Source: Telopea speciosissima (lineage: Eukaryota; Streptophyta; Magnoliopsida; Proteales; Proteaceae). Taken from it: a DNA stretch of 64,000 nucleotides. A program made the translations under genes and the position numbers. The stretch spans positions 42,873,010 to 42,937,009 of the forward strand of contig NC_057925.1 of the NCBI RefSeq assembly GCF_018873765.1. The letters run 5' to 3'. Position 1 is the stretch's first letter. Each line of letters starts with the position of its first letter. Below the pieces are notes generated by a model. It was given only the letters and a program-made list of their open reading frames with translations, was not told the origin of the DNA and did not search any database. Positions 1 to 9,175 of this stretch are shown here, in pieces.

Positions 1-58
1 ACCATGTGTAAACCCCGTTCCTCTGAATAAATGCTCAGTTGCCAAAAAAAAAAAAAAA
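1..58 (+). mobile_element. 3' tail of a retroposon (LINE-like), poly(A)
   Basis: A run of 14-15 A residues at about 44-58 follows a short stretch that reads like the untranslated end of a LINE. The element enters from outside the window, so its body cannot be seen. The call rests only on the poly(A) run and on the similar ends of the LINE copies further right. Confidence 0.3.
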
Positions 59-1224
59 CCCAGAAGATGGACAACAAATCTGCCTCAAGAAATTTTGGCA
101 ATGTTGCATGGTATGATTCCATCTACTAATGCAAATATTCAGCAATCCTTGGTGTTGCGCCAAGAAATCTTCGCAAGTTGCCCTCCTGCACCGTAGCCTA
201 CACAGAAGAGTAGGGAATACACCAAAGAGTCGGTTTGTACCAGTAGAGACTCTTCGATACCTAAGTCAAATCTCTTTAAGCAACAATTGAGAATAATGCA
301 GATGGTTTGTATGTCGTTATACCAGAGCATATATAGACTTTGTGGTCAACTGAGGCGGTCAAGAAGAGAGTCCCAAGATGACAGGTTTCATCTTTGGTAA
401 GGAGATTGCTTGGTAGAGTCCCCTTAGGAGTGTGATCCCTGATTCGCTGGGATCATGGGGTGCTTTTCTTATAGTTTTGTTAAAGGAATGGGTTGGCGCA
501 AGGAGGGATTACTCTATGTCAACGTGGCGCATTGTGCCGTTTATGGTGGGCTCCTTATTAGGATAGGTCACAGAAGTGATTCGGTGATCCTCGTTTATTG
601 TGGGACTGGGGTCCTCTGATTAAGTGGCATAATCTAATTGGGTAGTTATATTTGGGTATAACACTTGGCAAAGAACTCCCAATGTTGTTAATAATTCCTC
701 TCAATTTACCCTTCATAGTCTATAATTAGGAATGATACCTCTATAGTAAAATGTGATGGGCTTTTTGGCCCTCTCACAATTGAGGGTGTTACTTTGGAAG
801 CTAGACTGAAAGATTGGCTAAATGTTAATGGGGGAAAAAAAGAAATAGGTCCAACCAAATTATTTGTAGGTTTAATTTCATTTTCTGATTTTAGGATCTC
901 AAAATCGTTTAATTTCGATATGGCCAAATATAGTAGGACGAAATGGATTGAAATGATAAATAAAAACATAAAATTCTTGGTATTTATTTATTGACAAAAT
1001 GCTCCACGGTCAAAGGTGGTCGGGAGCAATCGAGCATCAAATTCTCATCCCCATATTGATTAAGTGATCAAACACCCCTCCCTTCAAATCACCACCCTTC
1101 ATTTCTCTCCTCTATCGGCTTGAAAACTCTTTCCTTTTATTTATTTATATATATTTAATCATTTTATTCTATTTAGTTAGAACTATTAGAAATCAACATA
1201 TAGGTTGTTTATTGCCAGCAACAC
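59..1224. other. Intergenic stretch, nothing recognised
   Basis: Short open frames occur on both strands, but none resembles a known protein and none has convincing splice context. The 350-660 part has a LINE-like flavour but is too decayed to assign. Confidence 0.5.
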
Positions 1225-1905
1225 TCTATATTTTATCTGGCAAAGCAGGAACAGTATTGTTTTTCAGGGTAAATAGTTTTGCCCAATTTTTGTTATGAAA
1301 CAGATTGATAGATGGATTGAGGACAACAAACTGTTGACCGTTGGAACAGGAGAACACAACTACAGCCAAAAGGACAATCGCTTACAGAAAGGGATGAAAC
1401 CTAACATTGACTATTATTTAAGTCTAAACACTGTAGAATCTGGTTTAATCATTTCAGACGACAGCTTTGACTCCTCCACAACAAGGGGAGGATGGGGATC
1501 ATTGATCATACATAAAAATGAAATTGTTGCTTCTTGTATGAACTCTGGATTTGCAGGAACAGCCCAGAAAACGGAGCTCAGAGGAGTCAAGGAAGGACTC
1601 GAAAGGGTACTTCTACTGGAATGCAATGACCTAGCAATCTAGACTGACTCGGAGGAGGTGAAGAACTAGTTGACGGATCAAGAGCGGCATCCTTAGCTTT
1701 GGGAACTTTTTCATTTACTTTTTGATATTCAATCTCTAATTAAGTTATGTTGGTTTGTAACCATAACTAAACAATCTAGACTTTTAATTCTACCTGCCCA
1801 TAACTTAGCTACGGAGGTTAAATTATCTAGCTGCAAAGATCATTGTGTGAGAAATATCCTACACTTTTTTCAATAATAAATTATTATTTTCTCAGAAAAA
1901 AAACA
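1225..1905 (+). mobile_element. LINE remnant, C-terminal RNase H-like region
   Basis: Translation near 1240 gives an 'IWQSRNSIVFQGK'-like segment typical of the region after the LINE reverse transcriptase. The open frame at 1295-1642 then carries a decayed RNase H-like fold with the 'DDSFDSSTTRGGWGSLI' start and an 'AQKTELRGVKEGLE' helix. The similarity continues past 1642 (a 'QTDSEEV' strand, later 'AHNLATEV') through several in-frame stops. A-rich sequence near 1897-1905 looks like the poly(A) end. This is an old, non-functional LINE fragment. Confidence 0.6.
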
Positions 1906-2360
1906 CATATAGGTTGTATATTGACTTATAGAACTCAATTTAAGGTGTCGAAAAAAAAAAAAAAAAAAAAAAAAACTGATCGACCAATAAATAGTTGGTT
2001 TCAATTTGGATTTTGAGGATCAATAAGGTTATCATTCGCTTTTGCGTTTCCCTAATATGTGTTAAATGTCTAGGTCATCTCAATCAAAACCAACCATGAT
2101 CGATCCAACCAATTGACACTTTAAGTAGAAACCCAATGTGAATATGATTTACATTTTGATGAAAGTGTAATCACACCAACCTAAAAGGTTAACCCAATGT
2201 GAATACGATTTACATTGAAATTCATAAATGGGGAAATGAAGAACAAAAATGGCAAAAGGTTCCATGCACAATCTTGTCCCCCCTCTCATAACCCTCTGAA
2301 GGGGTAGAAAAGACAAATCCCCCACATTTGACGCATCATAACTCCCACTCTTCTCATACC
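1906..2360. other. Intergenic; A-run and short direct repeat
   Basis: A run of about 25 A lies at 1950-1974. A 26-bp segment at 2130-2155 recurs with one mismatch at 2191-2216. No coding signal is seen. Confidence 0.5.
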
Positions 2361-2374
2361 AACATGCATGCTCC
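2361..2374. repeat. Target-site duplication, left copy
   Basis: AACATGCATGCTCC is identical to 3511-3524 and brackets the 5'-truncated LINE between them. A duplication of 14 bp is typical of target-primed reverse transcription. Confidence 0.85.
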
Positions 2375-3510
2375 TAAAATTAAGCTCTTTTTATGGAAGT
2401 GACCGGCCCAGTTCTTCTTCATCTGTTAAAGCTTTCCATTTGATGACTGAATCCTTTTGGAAGCGCATTTAGCATGCTAACACTCTTCCTAAAATTAAGC
2501 TCTTTTTATGGAAGTGTTGTGCGGATGGGATTGCATCTGGTGCTGGCCTTTTTTCTAGAAATATTCCTATTAATCCTTCCTGTCTAAGATGTGGAGTAGA
2601 TTTGGAATCAGTGGGCCATATTTTCCTCAATTGCCCTTTTTCAAAAGCTGTTTGGTTCGGCTCGTCTCTCTCTCAAAAAATTAATTTCCCAATCGAAGCC
2701 ACTATGAGCGATTGGTTTAAAGCTTGGGATCCTTTATTTTCTGTAGATAAGAAGTTGGCACAACATCTTTTTTCTCAAGCTTCATTCTTATTTTGGTATA
2801 TCGGAAGAGCTAGGAATGATCTCATCTTTAAAAATCGTTCTTGGTTGCCAACGGAAGTTATTCGAATGGCAGAGAAGGCGTTCCATGAATTCCAGCTTGT
2901 CAATAACCCACCCTCTGGTTCTGATACTGATCAAAGTAATAATTCATCTTACATCTCGGAATCCAATCAAGCTATTAATTGGATACCTCTGTCACCTTCA
3001 TGGGTCAAATTGAATGTTGATGCAGCTTGGACGAAAGGAACTAAGAAAGGTGGCATTGGCAATATTATAAGGGATCATCTTGGTATTCCTCTTTTAGCTT
3101 ATTCGGTGGGTGTTCTCTGTGATTTAGCTTTCATGGCCGAGGCTATTGCCATTTGCTCCGGCCTTCTTCTCGCTGCTAATGGTGGCTTTAAGAAAGTTTT
3201 GGTGGAATCAAACTGTTATCCTTTAATCAAGCAATTATCCTCTTCTGATTCGGAGCTTGCCATTATCAGTATTCATCATGATATTGTTCAACTTCGAAAA
3301 TCTTTTGATGATTGCTCTTTTTCTTTTGTTCCAAGGACTACCAATACAGTGGCTGATACCTTGGCCAGGTCGGCCCTTTCGGTTGAATCTCCGATTGTTT
3401 GGCCTCTTACCTCTCCTTGGCTTCTTCACCTTTGTGAGAGTGAAGCCAATGTTTGTGATGACTCTTTAGTTCAATAAATTTCCTTCTTATTAAAAAAAAA
3501 ACAAAAAAAG
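2375..3510 (+). mobile_element. 5'-truncated LINE insertion (L1-type plant LINE, 3' end)
   Basis: The insertion is bounded by an exact 14-bp target-site duplication and ends in an A-rich tail at 3491-3510. From about 2401 it reads in one frame: end of the reverse transcriptase region, a zf-RVT zinc-binding domain (CLRCG near 2581, then HIFLNC), and an RNase H (RVT_3) domain. A 29-bp block at 2373-2401 recurs at 2488-2516, so the 5' junction carries an extra copy of internal sequence. One in-frame stop (TAG) lies at 2470 before the long open frame. A fairly recent but dead copy. Confidence 0.85.
2476..3477 (+). pseudogene. LINE ORF2 C-terminus: zf-RVT plus RNase H-like domain
   Basis: Open from just after the stop at 2470 to TAA at 3475-3477. 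The first ~50 residues form the zf-RVT finger ('PKIKLFLWK', 'CLRCG', 'ESVGHIFLNC'). The last ~150 residues form an RNase H fold: first Asp in 'LNVDAAW', Glu in 'MAEAIAI', and a C-terminal 'NTVADTLAR'. The position usually held by the third acidic residue ('ESDS') reads 'ESNC' here, so catalysis is doubtful. In a whole LINE this part follows the reverse transcriptase, which is missing. It is unlikely to be a host gene because it sits inside a bounded insertion. Confidence 0.8.
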
Positions 3511-3524
3511 AACATGCATGCTCC
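3511..3524. repeat. Target-site duplication, right copy
   Basis: Exact copy of 2361-2374, immediately after the A-rich tail of the LINE. Confidence 0.85.
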
Positions 3525-3596
3525 ACTTCCAAAAAAAGAAAATTATCTTAGTTTTTATTAGGTTCAGAATTTTAATCGTCATTAAAGTTTTTCATA

Positions 3597-3668
3597 GGAT
3601 CCGTGGCGCAATGGTAGCGCGTCTGACACCAGATCAGAAGGTTGTGTGTTCGAGTCACGTTGGGTTCA
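3597..3668 (+). tRNA. tRNA-Trp (anticodon CCA)-like, with U33 replaced
   Basis: A 72-nt cloverleaf can be drawn: acceptor GGATCCG (3597-3603) against TGGGTTC (3661-3667) with G:U pairs, D-arm with 'TGGCGCAATGG', anticodon stem TCTGA/TCAGA, and T-arm with 'GTTCGAGTC'. Anticodon CCA is at 3629-3631. It closely matches the plant nuclear tRNA-Trp as I remember it, except that position 33, the nearly invariant U before the anticodon, is A (3628). A few other changes (G:U in T-arm and acceptor) are also seen. It may be a decaying copy. There is no intron. Confidence 0.75.
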
Positions 3669-3948
3669 AATCCCTTGACAAGATCCAATAATTTTTTTCC
3701 CACGGCTAAAACCCTTGGGGGCCTGGGCCTAAAGCCGCTAAACCCCATCGCTATACCTTCTGTGTCTCTAGTCAAAGCCCTAGAATCATTTTCTGCAACC
3801 CGGGATTTATTTTCAATGGCACTCTGAAAACCTCCATTTCTCTTTCTTCATTTCTACAGAGATTGTATTGATGGTTATTATGAACATCATTCAAATCCCA
3901 AGCTTCTCTCTGTAAACACCAACATCACAACCATTAAATCTAAAATTC

Positions 3949-5136
3949 ATGGCTTCCGCATTTCGTTTGCGCCAAAATTTTTTTATCCACCGTCGTTATT
4001 TCTCATCGATCTTTAGCCCAGACTCTTCTGTTCTCACCAGCAAACAAAAAACTCGAGCTGCTCTGGGGCTCTTGAAATCTGAGAAAAACCCTGAACGAAT
4101 CCTTGACATATGCCGCGCTGCTTCTCTCACCCCTGAAGTACCCCTTGATCGCGTTGCTTTCTCCCTTGCGGTCTCCAAACTCTCTCAATCTAAATCCTTT
4201 GAATTTATCCGCTTCTATCTTGATGAATTAAAATCCCGCCCCGATCTCCGAAACGATCGTTTCATGTCTCATGCCATTGTCCTCTACGGCCAATCTGGAA
4301 TGCTTGATCACGCTATTCGCACCTTCAAGTAAATGGACGAATTGGGTATACCTCGCTCAGCCAAATCCCTCAATGCCCCCCTGTTTGCTTGCATTGTCGC
4401 AAAAATGTACGAAGAGGTAAGTCGAATTTTCATGGAATTCCCCCAAACTTATGGAATTAAGCCTAATTTAGATACGTATGATACCGTTATCAAAGCCTTC
4501 TGTGAGTCGGGTTCATCTAGTTCGGCTTACTCGATTTTAGCTGAGACGGATCGGAGAGGTTGTAAACCGAATACTACTTCATTTGGTACTTTGCTTGCGG
4601 GGTTTTATAAAGAGGAGAAGTTTGAAGACGTTGGGAAAGTGTTGGAATTGATGAAAAAACATGATACTGATCCTAATATTAGTACTTATAATATTAGGAT
4701 CCAAAGTCTCTGCAAATTGAAGAAATCTGCTGAGGCTAAGGCGTTGTTTGAAGGTATGTTAACAAGGGGCATGAAGCCTAATTCTGTTACTTATTGCCAC
4801 CTCATTCATGGCTTCTGTAAGGAGGGGGATTTAGAGGAAGCGAAGAGGCTATTTGATGATATGCCGAGCAAGGGGTGTGTCCCAGATAGTTATTGCTATT
4901 ATACATTGATTCACTACCTTTGCCAAGGCAAGGACTTTGATGTTGCATTAAAGGTGTGTAAGGAAAGCATGGAGAAGGATTGGTTCCCAAACTTCTCGAC
5001 CATGACGACACTTGTGAATGGGCTTGCGAGCATTTCAAAGGTTGAAGAGGCACGAGAACTTGTTGGCCAAATGAAGGAGAGATTCGCTAAGACTGCTGAG
5101 TTGTGGAAGGAAGTTGAAGAAGCTTTGCCTCAGTAG
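3949..5136 (+). pseudogene. PPR336: PPR336-like mitochondrial P-class PPR gene with one in-frame stop
   Basis: The 395-codon frame runs from ATG 3949 to TAG 5134-5136 and is interrupted only by TAA at 4330-4332. The protein closely resembles Arabidopsis PPR336 (At1g61870), a P-class PPR protein associated with mitochondrial ribosomes: shared blocks include 'KTRAALGLLKSEKNPERIL', 'ICRAASLTPE', '[20 protein letters not shown]', '[15 protein letters not shown]' and the end '[12 protein letters not shown]'. The N-terminus (MASAFRLRQNFFIHRRYFSS) looks like a mitochondrial transit peptide. About seven PPR motifs follow, most of them after the stop. No intron is needed. The stop falls where relatives have an ordinary codon between 'FK' and 'MDELG', and is followed directly by ATG. 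Apart from it the frame is undamaged, so it is a very young pseudogene, a null allele or a sequence error. Confidence 0.85.
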
Positions 5137-5342
5137 GGAAGTTTATTTGGTATGCTTCAGTTATTAAGACCATGGTAATAAGAGAGGTTAACATTTGGCC
5201 AAGGTTGTGTAAAAAATGGCAGATTTTGAGAAAATATTTCATCATATTTGCACTTGTTTCTTCCATTACAAAGATATCTTTGGCATCTAGATTACATTAA
5301 GTTACTGAGGCAGGATGTTATTTTGGTTGGATATCTGTTTCA

Positions 5343-5573
5343 GTTGATGTCATGTTGCTTTTATTTTCCCGCACTTCTACCTTTATGATGTTAGGATCTC
5401 TGTATTGGCGGTGAGCCGTCTCAGATTGTCATATTTTGTTGCTACCTTAATTGCTGTGATTGATGTCATGTTGCTTTCTTTTCCTCCTTCTACCTTGATG
5501 ATGTTATGATCTCTGTATTGGAGATAAGCCATCTCAGATTGTCATATCTTGTTGCTACCTTAATTGTTAGGAG
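5343..5573. repeat. Tandem duplication, unit ~115 bp
   Basis: The block from 'TTGATGTCATGTTGCTT' through 'TTGTTGCTACCTTAATTG' occurs twice in a row, starting near 5343 and near 5460, with roughly 10 percent divergence by eye. Confidence 0.75.
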
Positions 5574-6540
5574 CTTCTCCATTTCTGTAGAGTTTACAGA
5601 TATTTCCTACACTGATTTTTGCAAAGTTGGAATTATGTTGTAGGCTTCTAAGTTTGTGTATTAGTTCACTTTTTGTTCAGTTAGAATTTCCCAAGGCACA
5701 CTGTCTTGTGCATGCGATAGAGATACTAACTCGGTTGGGAAAAGTTATCCCAACTTTAAAATACAATGTGATTTGGTTTCAATAACATTACAATTGATTT
5801 TACATGCCTCCCTCTTTAACACACTTGCACTAGTGACTCTTTTCTGCGCACAAGGCAACCTCACCTTGCGAATGCTGCCTACTTTTTATTCCTCATGTAT
5901 ATTGTGTTTCTCATTTGGGGGATATTTTCTTCCCCCTCCCCTTTTGAGCCTCTTATCCCTTAATAAAATATGTACTTCTATTAAAGGATATATTTGACTT
6001 CAAGCAACTTCATTCTCTGCAAGTTCTAGGACATGCTTTAATTGACGGCAGTGTATCTATTTAACATGGTTTTCTTAAAGTGGGAATTTGATTAGCATAA
6101 GTTTCTCAATTTTCAATAAATAATGTATTGATGGGATTGAGCTGAGGAGTGTGGGATATAGAACAGGTTTACGGTGGACCAAAGACCTTACATCTGGGTC
6201 CATCGATGGTTTAAGTTGGAGCTTTCTTTTGTTGCCTGCGAGCTGAGTTTGATGCTTAGGTTAAGCATCACAGATTTTATTGTAGCCCATCATGTCGATC
6301 CTGATACCATGTACCTTATTGACGTTTTCTATGACTATATTCTTTAGGCAAGTGAGCAAAGCATCAAATTTTCTGTCCAGTCATACCTTCTTCAGTCGCA
6401 TTGATCTCATATTCAATTCCTGTTTGTTGTTTATTTAAATCCTTCCAAAGAAATGCTCTTAATATTTAGCTTCAGTCTCTGTTCCAAACAATTCAATATC
6501 CCTTCATGCAGGTAGGTGGATGTGTAGTGTGGTCTATTGA

Positions 6541-6745
6541 AACATCACGTGTGCATGTTTTGATGTGCAAGTCTGTGAATTGTAGGTCTGTTCTGATTAA
6601 TAATTCTAATATTCCATTGTTGTTTTGTTTACTAATCCCAAACATCATCTGTGCATGTTTTTTTTGTTGAAGTCTCTGAATTGTAGGTCTGTTCTAATTA
6701 CTAATACCAATATTCCATTATCTGTTGTTTGCTGATCCCAATATT
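6541..6745. repeat. Diverged tandem duplication, unit ~105 bp
   Basis: 'CATC(A)TGTGCATGTTTT', 'TGAATTGTAGGTCTGTTCT' and 'AATATTCCATT' recur in order in two adjacent blocks, starting near 6541 and 6645; a third 'CCCAATATTCCATTATG' follows at about 6736. Confidence 0.6.
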
Positions 6746-7893
6746 CCATTATGTTTTCTTAGTTGTTTTCAGTCCTTTACATGTTTTCTTCACACTGGTT
6801 ATCTGCATGATTCCAACTCCTCTGAATGAACCAGGGAAGGGTCTTGGGTTGTGGTAGTAAATTATTGTTCAGACAGACATCTTTGATTTGATGTAGATTT
6901 GGAAATAAATCTTATTTCATTATATTTAAGATAACTATGAAATTTTATAGTCTTCCTCATTGTAGATTGGTCTGTGCAATGTGATCTTTGTTGTACTCTT
7001 CCCCCTTCTCCTTCCCTCCCAAAAACATGATTTGGGAACGCATTTTGTCCATCCATTCAGAAAACCTTCAGAACACTGGGGGGACAGTTCTTAGAGTAGT
7101 AGTTATATTCGAAGAACTTGTAGATATATTACGCATCCATACACACCTTGTCATGGTACAATAAACAAAAATTGGGTAGCAAGAAATGAAAGCTTGTGCT
7201 AGAATCAAAGTCACACTATTTTTTTTTTTTTGGGGGGGGGGGGGATGGTAATTATTGCACACATTACGAGTGTGCCCAAAGTCAGTTTAACTGTTGCTGA
7301 GTGAGACACTTTGTATCTTTTTGGTACCGGGACACAAGTTTCTGTTTTCTTATTACATATTGAGGAAGGAAGATGTGTATAGAATAACAAACAGGGGCAT
7401 GTTATATCTTGATGTCATCTTTGTTTTCTTCAGATTTTTGCATTTAGCCACCTTGCTGGCTACTGTGGGTGGGAGTGTAGAGGGGTTAATTTGTTAGAAG
7501 TTTGAAGTTTGTGAGTTGACAGTTTAAGTTAGTATCGACGGGCCACATTAGCCATCAGTGGGTGGATCTTTACCAATGGGTTGTTATATCTGTGGATCAA
7601 CGTTGGAAATAATCTGATGCATTGCTTTTTTTGGTCTTTATGTAACTGAAAGAAATAGTAGGGTTAAACTTAGTTAAATTTTATAAACAAAATGATATAT
7701 AAATTGCTCCATTTTCTATCCACTGGAAGGTTGGCCTTTGACCTCTGCATATCCAAGATGGCTAGTTGACAGTTTATAAGAAATGGAAGGATCTTTGATT
7801 TTGTTTATTCAGATTCCAGATTAACTACATGTCTGCCCAAGATTTATTTCCAGTTAGGACAGTTGGAATGATTGAAATGTTGTTTCAGTACAT

Positions 7894-7998
7894 GAAACAT
7901 CCACAATGGAACAGACTCTATATTGACCATGTTATTCACAGTATTGAAGCATCTACTATGGAACAGACTCTGGATTGACCATGTTATTCAAAGATAAA
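7894..7998. repeat. Tandem duplication, unit ~52 bp
   Basis: 'ATGGAACAGACTCT' followed by 'ATTGACCATGTTATTCA' occurs twice, offset about 52 bp. Confidence 0.7.
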
Positions 7999-8357
7999 GT
8001 CCAGCACATGATTTTCTGGACTGTAGCATCTGAGTTGCTGCCCTGATTCCCTAATCCTGCTCCTTGTTTGACTTGTTCACAGAGTATGTTCTCTTGAATG
8101 TTTTGTTTAACTGGATTGAATATATATCTGTTGGGGGGGGGGGGGGGGGTTGTGGTTTGGTTTACTAATGTACCCACTAATTGATGGTCATGAATTGATG
8201 GAAATGTTGGGAGAGGGTTATATGGGTAATGTGTTGCTGAAGTGAAACATAGCCATTATAAAATTCTTTCCAGGCCTTTGTCTTCTTGTGGAATTGTAAT
8301 CTAAACTATAATCCTTAAGTTTTAGCTCAGTTGAGTTGAGTTGTTATCATTCTAACA

Positions 8358-8695
8358 TTTGGTTTCTTAACTGGAAACAGCTGCTGAGAAAAACAGTCTG
8401 CATTGCAAATATTCCTATATATTTTGTTTGATACAAAGATGGTTGTATTAAAAAAAAGTGTGAACCTGAAAAAGGAAGGAAAAGAAAAGAGGGGGGGAAG
8501 GCTGAAGATCTGGAATAGGTAACCAAAGCCACTACTAATAATGCTACCTACAATGTTAGCTAACTTGTATTGATAGCATTCAGAGTCAAAACACGCTGGT
8601 TTCTCACATGGAAACAGGTGATGAGAAAAGTAGCTTGCATTGCATTACAAATGTTCTTAGATATTGTGTCTAATGAAAGCCGATTTGTACCGTAA
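8358..8695. repeat. Diverged direct repeat, ~90 bp arms
   Basis: The block 'TGGTTTCTTAACTGGAAACAG', 'GATGAGAAAA', 'TTGCATTGCA', 'ATATTTTGT' near 8360-8445 recurs in diverged form near 8596-8685. The arms are about 240 bp apart. Confidence 0.5.
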
Positions 8696-8735
8696 CGTCT
8701 TCATTTTATCTCGAAGAGGGTATTTAGAACCCAGT

Positions 8736-9175
8736 AGGGGGTGTCAATTAAGAAACTAGACCAGTTGAAGGTACTGAAACCATTAGTATTGGTTTTGGAT
8801 TTTAGAAACTGGAAAAAGAATGAAACCAATTGGAATGATCGAAATCGATCAATTGGAACCACTAAACCGGGATAAAAATAAGGGAGAATGTTCTTTGTGC
8901 CCCAGCGAAGTCTGCACTCAGGGCACAATGGGCAGCCTGTGCAGGAAGGTAGGGTGGTCATTGTGCCCACCCCCATGTCCCTGGGTGCAGCCTGTGCTGC
9001 GGCACAGTGAATGGCGCCCTTAAAAATAAAACTAAAGATTTTTTACCCTTTTAAAGAAAACTGAGCAAATTGAAAAGGATCGGTCTTGGAAACCAAATTC
9101 CTTATCAGATTGAAATCGGATTGAATCGATATATGAATAAGCCGAAACCATATTGACTAGACCGTTTAACACCCT
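8736..9175. mobile_element. Non-autonomous hAT-like element ('AGGGGTGTCAA' ends)
   Basis: Left end AGGGGGTGTCAATTAA and right end (reverse complement) AGGGTGTTAAACGG form short imperfect terminal inverted repeats around ~440 bp of non-coding DNA. The end sequence AGGG(G)TGTCAA is common in plant hAT-type non-autonomous elements. A second MITE at about 8884-9022 lies inside it. Confidence 0.5.
8884..9022. mobile_element. MITE nested in the 8736-9175 element
   Basis: Imperfect terminal inverted repeats of ~25 bp: GAATGTTCTTTGTGCCCCAGC at the left, and the complement of GCTGCGGCACAGTGAATGGCGC at the right. The G/C-rich interior contains the 'AGGGTGGTCATTGTGCCC' motif shared with other MITEs in this window. 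Confidence 0.55.

Larger units (their letters stand above)
5137..8735. other. Long intergenic stretch, no gene recognised
   Basis: About 3.6 kb of T-rich DNA after the PPR336-like gene. Open frames are short and unlike known proteins. It holds several small local duplications (listed separately), poly-T/poly-G runs at 7217-7244, and a G-run at 8132-8149. Part may be 3' UTR of the PPR gene, but no clear boundary is visible. Confidence 0.5.
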
